DNA of 43,431 nucleotides from Sulfurovum sp. (GTDB lineage Bacteria > Campylobacterota > Campylobacteria > Campylobacterales > Sulfurovaceae), in the NCBI GenBank assembly GCA_024763175.1, contig JANTGA010000005.1:1-43431 (forward strand), written 5' to 3'. Below, in pieces: positions 10,183 through 19,724 of the stretch (its first letter is position 1; each line of letters opens with the position of its first letter). Below the pieces are notes generated by a model. The model worked only from the letters and a program-made list of their open reading frames with translations, made no database searches and was not told the DNA's origin. Both the position numbers and the translations under genes were made by a program.

Positions 10183-11182
10183 TTTTCGCTTTACTCCATA
10201 TCATCATATCGATCCCTTTTGTACCACTGTGCAGAAAGGTCAGATCTTTATCGATATTATAAGTTAAATTATGCGCAGAGAGCTTAGGTGTCTGATAAAA
10301 CAGATACCAATCAGTCTGCTCAGAAAAGGCATTGAGCATCCCCTCTCCTCCCTCGACGAGAACAAAAGAGGGTTTGCACAGATATTCCAGATCATTGCCG
10401 ATTGACACTTCCCGCCCACCAACACCAAAAAGAGGAATATTGCGATCAAATGTATCCTCTCTCGTATAGATAGTGATATCGGGCGCTTTCCCTCCCGTCA
10501 ATCGGCAGTCAAGTGTCGGACGATCGACCCGCACAGTATTGCCTCCGATCACCATCCTGTCACAGGCTTCACGCAAGCGATGCACATGCATCAGGGACGC
10601 TTTCGAGCTCAGGTATCCTCCTCCTATCCTGCCGTTGGAAGTCTGTGCCAGTTTGAAAAGCACGAAGGCCCGTTTCTGCCAAATAAGAAAAGGCTCGATC
10701 AAATGCTGCGCCAACACTCTTTTCACACCTGTTTCCACTACAACACCCGATATTCTCAATCTGTCGATACCTCCGCTATGTGCATCGATGGGATCGACCT
10801 GCGCGACAACAACTCTCTTGGGCTTCAGCACGGAGAGCAGCGAAGCGCAAGAGGGTGTTTTGCCTCTATGGTTACAGGGTTCGAGTGTGACATAGATCGT
10901 ACAGTAACGAAAAAAATGCGAAGGTAACCGGAGCAGAAAGTCATGTGCCATCTGTGCATCAAAACGATCGAAACCGATCTGTTCTCCGGAGATATTTTCG
11001 TAGGCAGAGAGCAGCGCAAGGACTTCTGCATGAGAAGTGCCGGCTTTTTGGTGGGCTTCGATAGCAACAATCCTGCCATGATGTGTTATGACGGCACCGA
11101 CTGCCGGATTGGGATATGTCAGCAGCTGAAATTCCCAGGCTTTATCGATGGCAAGCTGCATGCATAGCTGATCTAACTGCAT
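10175..11182 (-). CDS. ribD: bifunctional riboflavin biosynthesis deaminase/reductase
   Basis: This enzyme deaminates the pyrimidine from GTP cyclohydrolase II and then reduces its ribosyl side chain in riboflavin synthesis. The N-terminal deaminase domain shows the zinc site as HAEVLALL and TLEPCNHRGKTPSC. The C-terminal reductase domain begins around LAQTSNGRIGG and contains RLREACDRMVIGGNTVRVDRPTLDCR. The product is 335 residues from the ATG at 11182; the GTG at 11191 in the track overlaps the AAAAGG ribosome site and is rejected. The reductase half is divergent toward the C-terminus, but its core motifs are present. It lies between rimP and menG in the operon. Confidence 0.92.
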   Translation of the reverse strand: MQLDQLCMQLAIDKAWEFQLLTYPNPAVGAVITHHGRIVAIEAHQKAGTSHAEVLALLSAYENISGEQIGFDRFDAQMAHDFLLRLPSHFFRYCTIYVTLEPCNHRGKTPSCASLLSVLKPKRVVVAQVDPIDAHSGGIDRLRISGVVVETGVKRVLAQHLIEPFLIWQKRAFVLFKLAQTSNGRIGGGYLSSKASLMHVHRLREACDRMVIGGNTVRVDRPTLDCRLTGGKAPDITIYTREDTFDRNIPLFGVGGREVSIGNDLEYLCKPSFVLVEGGEGMLNAFSEQTDWYLFYQTPKLSAHNLTYNIDKDLTFLHSGTKGIDMMIWSKAKNE

Positions 11183-11252
11183 GATTGCCACCTTTTCAAT
11201 TCAACCCGAAATATGGAATAGCACTCACCCGATTCATCAAGAGACGGGGCGA

Positions 11253-11687
11253 CTACTTCTTCCAGTCAAAATATGTTTTAGCTGTTTTGATTTCGCTGTA
11301 GGGATAGAGTTCATCCCCGTGTTTTGTTGCTACCGTGACACCTTGGCTGTCTGCACTTTTCAGTAGACCTTTGAGCCTGTCCTGTCCTGGAACTTTTAGT
11401 TTGACGCGCTCCCCTACTGCGCCCTTGAAGTGCTCAGGTTTGCGCAGCTTTCTTTCGATACCGGGAGAGCTGACTTCCAGTCTGTAGGGAGAGTTCATCG
11501 GCGGATGCACATCCAAATAGGGCGAAAGCATGTTGGATATCTCGGCACAAAGATCAAGATTGACGCCCCCTTCCCTGCTGACATAGACTCGAAAAATCGT
11601 CTCCTCACCCTCATTCACAATTTCGCTATCATAGAGTTCTGCACCATTGGCTTTAACAATTTTAGCAATTTCCTGCTCAAGACTCAT
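11253..11687 (-). CDS. rimP: ribosome maturation factor RimP
   Basis: RimP helps assemble the 30S ribosomal subunit. The 144-residue product from the ATG at 11687 reads MSLEQEIAKIVKANGAELYDSE and contains the family signature YRLEVSSPGIERKLRKPEHF followed by the SH3-like C-terminal part. The extra 13 residues in the ORF track are unlikely; AGAGGATAGAG precedes the chosen ATG. The start lies 11 nt inside rbfA. The neighbourhood rimP-rbfA-infB is a classic translation-factor cluster, though here the order is infB, rbfA, rimP. Confidence 0.93.
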   Translation of the reverse strand: MSLEQEIAKIVKANGAELYDSEIVNEGEETIFRVYVSREGGVNLDLCAEISNMLSPYLDVHPPMNSPYRLEVSSPGIERKLRKPEHFKGAVGERVKLKVPGQDRLKGLLKSADSQGVTVATKHGDELYPYSEIKTAKTYFDWKK

Positions 11688-12069
11688 CTGCTCTATCCTC
11701 TCTCTTCTTGTCAGCAGGTATCTCACGCTCTATCTGCTCAAAAAGTCTCTCCATCCTGCTGATCTTTTCAAGCTGATGGTCAAACTCAAACGTCATACGG
11801 GGTGCTTTGAACCATCCCTCCATCTGCTTGCATTGATTTTGGATATAGCCCGCTACTTTTCGAAGTTGCTTCAGCGCTTCGCTCTGCTCTTTTTCATTCA
11901 GGAAAGAGGGCTCGAGATAGACTTTGGCATCGCTTCGGCCTTTGGAGCAAACCACATCCGTTACCAGCAAAGAATTGATCCGACTATCATCGAGTGTCCC
12001 CAGCGCCTCGGGAATGATCTCCTTGAGAACAGACTCTACACGATGCCGTTTGATCTCTTCCTGCGTCAT
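11677..12069 (-). CDS. rbfA: ribosome-binding factor A
   Basis: RbfA is a small KH-fold protein needed for late 30S maturation and 16S 5'-end processing. The 130-residue sequence starts IKRHRVESVLKEIIPEALGTL and has the central VTDVVCSKGRSDAKVYLEP. The residues following DAKVYLEPSFLN vary from the Proteobacterial norm, which is usual in this phylum. It overlaps infB by 4 nt (ATGA) and rimP by 11 nt. Confidence 0.9.
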   Translation of the reverse strand: MTQEEIKRHRVESVLKEIIPEALGTLDDSRINSLLVTDVVCSKGRSDAKVYLEPSFLNEKEQSEALKQLRKVAGYIQNQCKQMEGWFKAPRMTFEFDHQLEKISRMERLFEQIEREIPADKKREDRADES

Positions 12070-14732
12070 AGCGTTACCTGCTCCTCCACATCCTTGAAGG
12101 TTTCGAAGGTATCGCCTGCTTTGATATCGTTGAAATTCTCAAGCATAATACCGCACTCGAAACCATTTTTCACCTCTCTGGCATCTTCGCTGAAGCGCTT
12201 CAGCGAAGAGATCGTACTGGTATAGACCACAACACCGTCACGGATCAGACGAGCCTTGCTGCCTCGTCTGATCACACCTTCGGTGACCTTGGATCCTGCG
12301 ATGGTACCTACCTTGCCAACGACAAAGGTTTCACGCACTTCCGCCTGCCCTGTAATCTCTTCACTGATGACTGGACTCATCATACCGCCAAGCAACGCTT
12401 TCACATCATCAAGCAGATCATAGATGATAGAGTAGGATTTAATCTCTACGCCCAGTGCTTTCGCTCTCTTCTTCACGTCACCAGTGGGTCGAACATTGAA
12501 CCCCAGGATGATGGAGTTTTCACTGGCATCCGCCAATGTGACATCACTCTCTGTCACACCACCTACGCCTTCATGAATAACATCAACTTTAACCTCTTCG
12601 TTTTTCAGTTTTTCCAAGCTGCCCTTGATCGCTTCCAGCGATCCTTGAACGTCTGCCTTGATAATGACAGGCAGCGACTTGAGTTGTCCTTCGGCAATCA
12701 GTGCAGAGAGGTCATCCAGTGTTGCTTTGGTACTCTTGGAGAGCTGTTTTGCACGAGCATATTCTGAACGCTTTTCTGCCAATTCGCGTGCTTCCCGTTC
12801 ACTCCCCATCGCGATCATCACATCACCGGCGCCGGGTACCTCATTGAGGCCGACGATTGCGGCAGGTGTTCCCGGTCCAATCTCTTTGAGGGTTTTTCCT
12901 TCATCACTTCGCATGGTACGGATACGTCCGTAGGTATTGCCCACGATGACATTGTCACCTATGTGCAGCGTACCGTTTTTGACGATCACATTGGCCACCG
13001 GACCAAATCCTTTTTCCAGCGAACTCTCCACGACAATCGCTTTGGCTTCCCGTGTCGGATCGGCTTGCAGCTCCATCATTTCTGACTGGAGCAGTATGAC
13101 GTCCAAAAGCTCATCGATTCCCTCACCGCTATGCGCAGAAACATTGACAAATTCATACTCTCCGCCCCACTCTACTGCCAATACATCCATCTCTGCCAAT
13201 TGAGACTTGACCATCTCAGGGTTCGCACTTGGCTTATCGATCTTATTGATGGCAATAATCATCGGAACGCCTGCTGCCTTGGCATGAGAAATCGCTTCAC
13301 GTGTCTGAGGCTTGACACCATCATCCGCCGCAACAACAATAATAACAACATCTGTCGCTTGTGCTCCGCGAGAACGCATCTCTGTAAAGGCTTCGTGCCC
13401 CGGTGTATCGACAAAAGTAATTTTCTTGCCATTTTTTTCTACCTGGTATGCACCGACATGCTGTGTGATTCCGCCAGCTTCTCTGTCTGCTACTTTGGCA
13501 GAGCGGATCCTGTCAAGCAGTGACGTTTTACCATGGTCGACATGTCCCATAATCGTCACAACAGGCGGCCTCTCCATCAGGTTGACATCTGCCACAGCAT
13601 CATATGCATCGGAATAATCAAGCGCATCGAGCGGATTGATCGTCGTGACTTCTACCTCGAACTCTTCTGAGAGGATCTCTATGGAGTCTTTGTCGAGAAA
13701 ATCATTTTTCGTCACCATCGTACCAAGAGTAAACAGCACCTTGACGACTTCGCCCACACTTCTGCCTACTTTTTCGGCAAATTCATAGACTCTTACATTT
13801 TCAGGTATTTCAATCACAGTGATCTTTTCTCCCTCTTCCTCATGCCTGCTGTATCTTTTTCTTTTGCCGCCGCCACGTCGAATCGAGCGTCTCTGCTGGG
13901 GTCTGAAAGTATTGGTCTGTGGACCTCTCTTTTTCTGCTCAGCTCTACGTCGTTCATCCTGACGCTTCATCTCTTCATAGATATTTTTATCACTGAAGTC
14001 CAGCATCACCACTTCGGCATCATTATATATCTCATCACTGGCACCGAAGTCTCCGCCAACCATAATGTTCAATTTTTCGCCACTGGACTTCGCTTCGGCA
14101 GCTTTTTTGATTTTCTTCTTTTTTGGGACAGCAGGCGCTGTCTCCGACATGCTGATTTTTTTCTTGACTGGAGCGCGTTTGGCTTTTTTGACGATCGTAA
14201 TACCGCCGCGAGAGAGTAGTTTTTTCTTTCGTTTCTGCTTTTCCGGCTCTTTTTTCTCGACAACCGTCTCTCTCTTCTTGTCGTTTTCAGCTTTAACTGC
14301 AGGCTTCGCGGCTTCAGGCTCTTTGCTCTTCTCCACAACGGCTTCAGCTGCTTTTTCTTCTGTTTTTACGACTGCTTTTTCTGCCGTCTCTGCTTCTGCT
14401 GTTTTAGTCTTGGCAGCTGTCGCAGTCTCTGCTTCGATGCTTTTGGCGTTTTGACTCTCTTGTGCTGCTTTTTCAGGCAAGGTATCAGCTGCAACAGTCT
14501 CTTTTTTGCTCTGTTTTCTTCTCACAGTGATTTTAGATTTTGGAGCAGGTTTTTTCATCCCTTTGGGAAGGGTCCCGCTGATAGCGTAATCAACAAGGAT
14601 CCCCGCCTCTTCGATACTAATCGTACTATTGGCAGCCTTGACATCATATCCCAGCTCTTTGGCTTTTTCCAACAGTTGACCGTTTGAAAGCCCTGCTTCG
14701 TCTGCGATTTCTTGGATCTTTACTTTATCCAT
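12066..14732 (-). CDS. infB: translation initiation factor IF-2
   Basis: This GTPase places initiator tRNA on the 30S subunit and promotes subunit joining. It has 888 residues. A short N-terminal IF2N fold (residues 1-50) is followed by a long Lys/Glu/Ala-rich linker to about 290, a second IF2N segment, and the G domain with [12 protein letters not shown] (G1), DTPGHEAF (G3) and NKID (G4). Domains II to IV complete the protein. The linker is low in complexity, as is normal for IF-2. It overlaps ylxR by 8 nt upstream and rbfA by 4 nt downstream, so this block is translationally coupled. Confidence 0.97.
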   Translation of the reverse strand: MDKVKIQEIADEAGLSNGQLLEKAKELGYDVKAANSTISIEEAGILVDYAISGTLPKGMKKPAPKSKITVRRKQSKKETVAADTLPEKAAQESQNAKSIEAETATAAKTKTAEAETAEKAVVKTEEKAAEAVVEKSKEPEAAKPAVKAENDKKRETVVEKKEPEKQKRKKKLLSRGGITIVKKAKRAPVKKKISMSETAPAVPKKKKIKKAAEAKSSGEKLNIMVGGDFGASDEIYNDAEVVMLDFSDKNIYEEMKRQDERRRAEQKKRGPQTNTFRPQQRRSIRRGGGKRKRYSRHEEEGEKITVIEIPENVRVYEFAEKVGRSVGEVVKVLFTLGTMVTKNDFLDKDSIEILSEEFEVEVTTINPLDALDYSDAYDAVADVNLMERPPVVTIMGHVDHGKTSLLDRIRSAKVADREAGGITQHVGAYQVEKNGKKITFVDTPGHEAFTEMRSRGAQATDVVIIVVAADDGVKPQTREAISHAKAAGVPMIIAINKIDKPSANPEMVKSQLAEMDVLAVEWGGEYEFVNVSAHSGEGIDELLDVILLQSEMMELQADPTREAKAIVVESSLEKGFGPVANVIVKNGTLHIGDNVIVGNTYGRIRTMRSDEGKTLKEIGPGTPAAIVGLNEVPGAGDVMIAMGSEREARELAEKRSEYARAKQLSKSTKATLDDLSALIAEGQLKSLPVIIKADVQGSLEAIKGSLEKLKNEEVKVDVIHEGVGGVTESDVTLADASENSIILGFNVRPTGDVKKRAKALGVEIKSYSIIYDLLDDVKALLGGMMSPVISEEITGQAEVRETFVVGKVGTIAGSKVTEGVIRRGSKARLIRDGVVVYTSTISSLKRFSEDAREVKNGFECGIMLENFNDIKAGDTFETFKDVEEQVTL

Positions 14733-14961
14733 TCTTGATTAACTCCTTTAAAAGCTTAACAAACCGTTCTTCATCTTGTTTAAAACGCTTCGTTAAGCCT
14801 TTGATTTTTTTTGTATTATTGATGCAGTCGTGACAAAGATAAAAACTTCGCCCTTCTCCCTCGTATTGAATCACTTGATTGGTTTTAAGCTGTAGTCTGA
14901 CCATCGAATTTTGCGTGTTCCTCTGTTTGCAGGAGAGACACATACGTATAGGATCGCTCAT
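14725..14961 (-). CDS. ylxR: YlxR/DUF448 RNA-binding protein
   Basis: This 78-residue member of the DUF448 (YlxR) family is nearly always found immediately upstream of infB; members bind RNA, and Gram-positive homologues (RnpM) modulate RNase P. The signature CLSCKQRNTQNSMVRLQ and the second Cys pair CHDC are present. Placement before infB in this operon supports the call. No ribosome site is visible before the ATG, but a TATAAT sits 9 nt upstream of it, which could make the transcript nearly leaderless. Confidence 0.88.
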   Translation of the reverse strand: MSDPIRMCLSCKQRNTQNSMVRLQLKTNQVIQYEGEGRSFYLCHDCINNTKKIKGLTKRFKQDEERFVKLLKELIKNG

Positions 14962-14970
14962 ATGCTCGTA

Positions 14971-14976
14971 ATTATA
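14971..14976 (-). promoter_or_regulatory. possible internal -10 before ylxR-infB
   Basis: A perfect TATAAT on the minus strand lies in the 26-nt gap between thrB and ylxR. A start about 7 nt downstream would leave a leader of only a few bases. No -35 is recognisable. Confidence 0.3.
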
Positions 14977-14987
14977 CCCAAAAGAGT

Positions 14988-15869
14988 TTAACGCTTCGCT
15001 GTGGCGCCATAATTATCCAAGGCCTTGTTGAATACTCTGAAATGAGGGAAATTCTCTTGCAAAACATTTGTAATTTTCTGAGCGTCATCCGCATAGCATA
15101 GAGAGAAGAAAGTAGAACCGCTTCCCGAAAGTGTACTCATCAAAGCACCATGTTTTAAAGCCAAACGCTGAACTTCAAAGAGTTCAGGCATCATTTTCAT
15201 TCGACGGTTTTGATGCAGCTTATCTTTCGATGCAATACGCAACAGATCCCATGACTCACTCATAAACAATCCTGTCATAAACGCTGCACGGGAGAGTGAA
15301 TAGACAGTTTCCTCTTTTTTGTATATTTTTGGCAAGACATTACGCGATCGGGCTGTTGATATCGTTCGATCCGGTACGACCAAAACAGCACGAAGATAAT
15401 CAGGAAGTCTTCTCTTTTTACTGTAGACACGATTCCCCTCCACACATGCGACATTGAAACCGCCCATTACTGCCGGTGTAATATTGTCAGGATGATTTTC
15501 ATAGCGCAATGCACGGTTGAGTATCTCACGCTTATTGTACTTGATTCCAGCGGCAAAGTAGGCTGCCGTGATCGAGCCTACAATCACTGCCGAAGAGCTT
15601 CCCAAGCCTCTGGATATAGGAATACGATTCATAAATTCAAAACGAAAAAGCGGCTCTTTGTGGGTCAGACGCCTATAGTTTTCATTGAAAATATTTAAAA
15701 AAAGTGTGTTTTTCCTGATTTTCAGATTTTCTGCGCCTTCCCCTTTGGTTGAGACACTCAAAAACTGTGAAGGTTTGATAATAATTTCATTACGCAAATC
15801 TATTGCCAACCCGAGGGTATCAAACCCTGGCCCCAGATTGGCACTGGTCGCCGGTACACTTATGAGCAC
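14988..15869 (-). CDS. thrB: homoserine kinase
   Basis: This GHMP-family kinase phosphorylates homoserine in threonine synthesis. The 293-residue product starts with GTG preceded by AAAGGGA. Family motifs are [18 protein letters not shown] at the N-terminus, the phosphate-binding loop [14 protein letters not shown] at about residue 90, and the C-terminal [11 protein letters not shown]. The position between tsaB and ylxR matches the order I recall from Campylobacter jejuni (lpxC, a hypothetical, thrB, ylxR, infB). Confidence 0.93.
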   Translation of the reverse strand: MLISVPATSANLGPGFDTLGLAIDLRNEIIIKPSQFLSVSTKGEGAENLKIRKNTLFLNIFNENYRRLTHKEPLFRFEFMNRIPISRGLGSSSAVIVGSITAAYFAAGIKYNKREILNRALRYENHPDNITPAVMGGFNVACVEGNRVYSKKRRLPDYLRAVLVVPDRTISTARSRNVLPKIYKKEETVYSLSRAAFMTGLFMSESWDLLRIASKDKLHQNRRMKMMPELFEVQRLALKHGALMSTLSGSGSTFFSLCYADDAQKITNVLQENFPHFRVFNKALDNYGATAKR

Positions 15870-15896
15870 AAATTCCCTTTCTCCATTTTATTCAGG

Positions 15897-16364
15897 CTAG
15901 ACAGCCGGCAATATATAGTTTGGTATCGATGCCTCATCGATCTTTAATCCCTCCAGCGATGCAGGCAAAAAAAACTCCTGCGGGATCAACTGCTCAAACT
16001 TTTGCGTCTCTATCCTCTCTCCCACTTTTATAAAGTAGAGGTTTCCGACTGCTTTGATAGGCTTACCTTTGTTTAACGCAAATGCACTGCACCCCTGAAA
16101 AGGGATTTCTTTGACAATCTCAATCGTTTTGAGCATAATATAGGTCAATTTTATCGCCATATAGCTCCCCGGTCCCCGGGTATAAATCATCTTTGACAAA
16201 GGATAATGGTCCATCACTTTGATGATCATCGCCAAGAGCACATCAGAGATTTTTTGCTCACTCTTTATCGTTTCTATCAATTGATCATCGCGATAAACGC
16301 CCAACAAAACAGGCGAGGAGATAGAGAGAATGAGAAGCGTATACTCAGGCGAAACTTTTTGCAA
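15897..16364 (-). CDS. tsaB: TsaB-like protein (t6A modification complex)
   Basis: This 155-residue protein resembles a shortened TsaB, the non-catalytic partner of TsaD in making threonylcarbamoyl-adenosine in tRNA. The best signature is YTRGPGSYMAIKLTYIMLKT, which lines up with the GPGSFTGLRIG motif of the family but has lost its second half. E. coli TsaB has about 230 residues, so the C-terminal lobe is reduced. The likely start is a TTG at 16364 inside the end of lpxC (20-nt overlap), because no ATG or GTG is available. The equivalent gene lies between lpxC and thrB in Campylobacter. Moderate confidence. Confidence 0.7.
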   Translation of the reverse strand: MQKVSPEYTLLILSISSPVLLGVYRDDQLIETIKSEQKISDVLLAMIIKVMDHYPLSKMIYTRGPGSYMAIKLTYIMLKTIEIVKEIPFQGCSAFALNKGKPIKAVGNLYFIKVGERIETQKFEQLIPQEFFLPASLEGLKIDEASIPNYILPAV

Positions 16365-17229
16365 ATTCTCTACTCTGAAGCGACTCTATTGTCACCATTT
16401 CATAGTTTCGGCTGTCAGCAAGCAGTGCCGATGTCAACAAGTAATTCAGCCTGTGACTTCCGGCAAATGCCGTATAGTTGCCCAAAATGTTGTAGCCCGA
16501 AACCATCATGTCCCCCATCGCATCAAGGATCTTGTGACGAACGAACTCGTTTTCAAACCTCAATCCTTCCGGATTGAGGATTTTATTCTCATCCAACCCT
16601 ATAGCATTCTGCAATGTAGCTCCCAGCGCCAGATTCTGACTCTGTAGATACTGGATATCCTTGGCAAATCCAAAGGTCCTCGCACGTGCTATTTCGTTAA
16701 TAAATCCTGTTGTGCTGAATTCGAAACGCTCTCTTTGCTGTCCTATGACAGGGTGTGCAAAATCAATTTCAAAATCAAATGTTGCGCTTTGGGATGGTGA
16801 AAGTTTTGCAAACTTCTCCCCCTCTCTCACTTCTACTTCTCTCTTGATGCAAATCACATGCTTATTTTGCTCTTGCTGTTTGATACCCGCTTCATCCAAG
16901 AGGAGGCAAAAACTGATCGCACTGCCATCCATAACCGGCATTTCGCCTCCGTCAAGAATCACACGCAGATTATCAATACCATAGGCATAGATTGCTGAAA
17001 GAAAATGTTCAATCGTCGAAATCGAAGCCTTGTCGCTTCCGATCACTGTTGCCATCTGTGTATTCACAACACTTTGCGGAGAAAGCGGAATGCTGGCTGC
17101 CAAATCTTCTCTGTAAAAAATAATTCCGGAATCTGCATTTAATGGCTCAAGCCTCAATCTGATAGGCTCCCCCTTATGCAGTCCTATTCCGACTACTTCA
17201 ACAGATTGCGCGATGGTTCTCTGTCTCAT
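16345..17229 (-). CDS. lpxC: UDP-3-O-acyl-N-acetylglucosamine deacetylase
   Basis: This zinc enzyme catalyses the committed step of lipid A synthesis. From the ATG at 17229 (GGGAG upstream; the track's GTG at 17238 is rejected) it has 294 residues. The signature QRTIAQSVEVVGIGLHKGE opens the protein, TIEHFLSAI holds zinc ligand His75, RHKILDAMGD holds His232 and Asp236, and the general-acid His lies in FAGSHRLNY (His259). These match the spacing of the E. coli enzyme as I recall it. It is the first gene of the long minus-strand operon and has an extended -10 promoter upstream. Confidence 0.96.
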   Translation of the reverse strand: MRQRTIAQSVEVVGIGLHKGEPIRLRLEPLNADSGIIFYREDLAASIPLSPQSVVNTQMATVIGSDKASISTIEHFLSAIYAYGIDNLRVILDGGEMPVMDGSAISFCLLLDEAGIKQQEQNKHVICIKREVEVREGEKFAKLSPSQSATFDFEIDFAHPVIGQQRERFEFSTTGFINEIARARTFGFAKDIQYLQSQNLALGATLQNAIGLDENKILNPEGLRFENEFVRHKILDAMGDMMVSGYNILGNYTAFAGSHRLNYLLTSALLADSRNYEMVTIESLQSREFAKSFA

Positions 17230-17287
17230 CTTTGTCACTCCCTTTTCCTTATTGCATACTTTCCCAACTCTATGCCATATTGTACAG

Positions 17288-17296
17288 ATTATACCA
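17288..17296 (-). promoter_or_regulatory. extended -10 promoter of the lpxC operon
   Basis: The minus strand reads TGGTATAAT, a perfect TATAAT preceded by TG-N, about 60 nt before the lpxC start in the 129-nt gap between lpxC and the M23 peptidase gene. No good -35 is visible, which an extended -10 does not need. Confidence 0.55.
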
Positions 17297-17358
17297 TATC
17301 TCTGTTCAGATTAGATTAAACCCAAACTCCTGGACTTGCCCCCAGCAGCAATCTCCTA

Positions 17359-18771
17359 TTATTTTTTTGTCTGCGTCCTGTTGTCGGCATTGAAAATAAT
17401 CTTATCAGCATCATCAAATATCTTCACAATATTGTCTTTAATCCATTTCTTATCCAGCCACTCAACCGGTCTGACTTCAATACCTTGCACCAGGATGCCA
17501 AAATGCAGATGATCCCCCATCGCCAGGCCGGTCATTCCGGTTTTTGCGATCATCTGACCGACATGCACCTCATCCCCCTCTTTGACCAGCAAGGTAGAGC
17601 AGTGGCCATAAAGAGTATAGAGGCCCAAGCCGTGATTAATAATCGGCATATTGCCATAGATACCGTTATAGTCAGCAAAAACAACTTTACCGCTGTTCGA
17701 TGCGAAGATAGGTGCCATTTTTGTACTTGCCATATCATAGCCGAGATGATACGATTCGGAGATGATCTTGCTTTTGTCTTTGGCATAATAGTATCGATGA
17801 TCTCCAAAACTGGCAACCTTTTGTCCATTCTTCAAAAGGTGAAAAGGATTGATCTTCCAGCTTTCAACCATTTTATCTGAAACCTTAGATGTATAGGCAT
17901 GTATCAGAGCCTCGTTATCTTTTCGCATCACTTCATTGACAGACTTCAGTCTCGCAAGCCTCTCATCCTTCATATACTTTGGTTCCTGCTCTGCCAAGTC
18001 TGTGATTTTTCCGTCAATAAACGAATCTGACGCTTTGATCTTGGAAATACGATAGTGTCTATTTTTCAAATAGAGAGGTATTTCTGCTGCACGACTATTG
18101 CCTGCTTTGTCCTGTGCAATAACTTTCGCCTGAAAATCCTCTTCAGTGAAAGGCCAGGCAAAAAGTGAGACAAAATACCCTTTTTTCTTATAAGGCTGTG
18201 CTTTATATTTCCTTCCCCCAGCTTCAACATAAAGCTTTGCAAGCGCATCATCATCAGATGCCTGGAAGATAACCAATGCACTCCCCCCCTGTGCAATACT
18301 GTAAGAGTTCGCAAGCACAGTGACATCGGGACGGCGATAATCAATCTTGAGTTTGATTGTCTTTTCAGCACTGTTTCCCATCAAGTAATTCCACTTGCTC
18401 ATATCGGTTGCCTGCGTCTTCAGTATCAACACTTTTGCCTGACGGTTAAGTTTTCCATCAGGATACTTGACAGAGATGACCTTCTCCTTTATCCCATTCA
18501 GGTTGTCAGCTGTGGCAACAGGAACGATTGAGTTGCCGTCACTCAGTGTCACTTGATAACGTTTCAATCCATAATTATCGAGAATTTTGATCTTTAGTGC
18601 ATCTTTGGCATTCCAGTAACTGTATTGCGGTGTTTCGATCGTAGGCGGTACGCGTTCGAAATCTTTAGCCGTATAGAGAAAAATAGCTCCGGCGATACCG
18701 CCGCCAATGATCAATATCAACAGGATAATCCATCCGATGCTGCTACTTTTTCGTCCTCTTCTTCTTACCAT
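17359..18771 (-). CDS. membrane-anchored M23 metallopeptidase
   Basis: This is a LytM-type zinc endopeptidase, expected to cut peptidoglycan cross-links or stem peptides in the periplasm. A basic N-terminus is followed by one membrane helix (about 13-33), a 280-residue periplasmic region with Ig-like stretches, and the catalytic domain at 335-450. The zinc and catalytic residues are complete: HLGYD (His342, Asp346), YGH (His390) and HLH (His421, His423). In helical Campylobacterota related peptidases shape the cell, but that role is an inference here. It overlaps the DHH gene by 7 nt and is last in the nadA operon. Confidence 0.93.
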   Translation of the reverse strand: MVRRRGRKSSSIGWIILLILIIGGGIAGAIFLYTAKDFERVPPTIETPQYSYWNAKDALKIKILDNYGLKRYQVTLSDGNSIVPVATADNLNGIKEKVISVKYPDGKLNRQAKVLILKTQATDMSKWNYLMGNSAEKTIKLKIDYRRPDVTVLANSYSIAQGGSALVIFQASDDDALAKLYVEAGGRKYKAQPYKKKGYFVSLFAWPFTEEDFQAKVIAQDKAGNSRAAEIPLYLKNRHYRISKIKASDSFIDGKITDLAEQEPKYMKDERLARLKSVNEVMRKDNEALIHAYTSKVSDKMVESWKINPFHLLKNGQKVASFGDHRYYYAKDKSKIISESYHLGYDMASTKMAPIFASNSGKVVFADYNGIYGNMPIINHGLGLYTLYGHCSTLLVKEGDEVHVGQMIAKTGMTGLAMGDHLHFGILVQGIEVRPVEWLDKKWIKDNIVKIFDDADKIIFNADNRTQTKK

Positions 18772-19724
18772 TTTTCTTCTCCTGCTTCCAAACTCGATAA
18801 GCTGATATAGTTTAATATTTTATCCAAAATCTCTTCAATATTCCCGGATTTTACAGTAAAACCACAGGCATTCTTGTGCCCGCCGCCGCCGAAATGTTCG
18901 GCGACATAAGAGATATCCTCTTGTTTGCTCCTGAGCGAAACCTTGACCTGTGATGCATACTCTGCCAGCATAATACCGATCTCCACAGTTGCCAGAGAGC
19001 GGGCATAATCAACCACCCCTTCGACGTCACTCATGCTTGCTCCTGTCGCATCAAACATAGACTGATCAACCCGCAAAGATGCGATCGTCGCATCAGAGTG
19101 CAGCGTCAATGTCTCCAGCGCCCTCCCCAGGATTCTCAAAGAGGCGAGCGAGCGTCTCTGGGTAAAGTTGAGAGCGACGCGCTGGTGATCGGCTCCGTAC
19201 GCTATCAACTCTGCAGCGAAAGAAAATACCTGTTCGTCGACATTGTTTGTCACAAAATGACGGGTATCAGAGACCAATGCCGCATAGAAACAGCTTGCAG
19301 CCTCTCTGGTCACGGGAAAACTCTCTCGCATCACAGCATAGGCGACATGTGCACTGGCTGACAAACGAGGGTCGACAAGATTAAGCATACCATAATTTTG
19401 ATTGGTTTGATGGTGGTCGATATTGATGATTTCGCGATCCTGCACATCAAATCCCAAACGATCAACACTCCCGCAATCACAGGAGATGATCAGACTGTCT
19501 GCATAATCAATTGTGTGCTTGATCTTGGAAAAATTCGGTAAAAAATCGAGATAGCGCGGCAGGTCAGTTGAATAGTTCACGACTTCCACCTGTTTGCCAT
19601 ACGCCTTCAAAAGTGCGTAAATCCCCAATGATGTTCCGATAGCGTCTGCATCAGGATTGATATGAGAGAGGATCGTGATGGTGCGATAGCGATCAATGGC
19701 AGCTTTGAACTCCTGGCGCATCAT
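18765..19724 (-). CDS. DHH-family phosphoesterase (NrnA-like)
   Basis: This 319-residue DHH/DHHA1 protein probably hydrolyses short oligoribonucleotides and/or pAp. It shows ILSHINPDADAIG (motif I, Asp25 and Asp27), SCDCGSVDRLG (motif II), DHHQTN (the defining DHH) and, in the DHHA1 part, GGGGHKNACGF for substrate binding. All catalytic positions are present. The ATG overlaps the nadC stop (ATGA), and the M23 gene overlaps its end. The family is clear; the exact substrate (nanoRNA, pAp or cyclic-dinucleotide products) is not decided by sequence. Confidence 0.9.
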   Translation of the reverse strand: MMRQEFKAAIDRYRTITILSHINPDADAIGTSLGIYALLKAYGKQVEVVNYSTDLPRYLDFLPNFSKIKHTIDYADSLIISCDCGSVDRLGFDVQDREIINIDHHQTNQNYGMLNLVDPRLSASAHVAYAVMRESFPVTREAASCFYAALVSDTRHFVTNNVDEQVFSFAAELIAYGADHQRVALNFTQRRSLASLRILGRALETLTLHSDATIASLRVDQSMFDATGASMSDVEGVVDYARSLATVEIGIMLAEYASQVKVSLRSKQEDISYVAEHFGGGGHKNACGFTVKSGNIEEILDKILNYISLSSLEAGEEKW

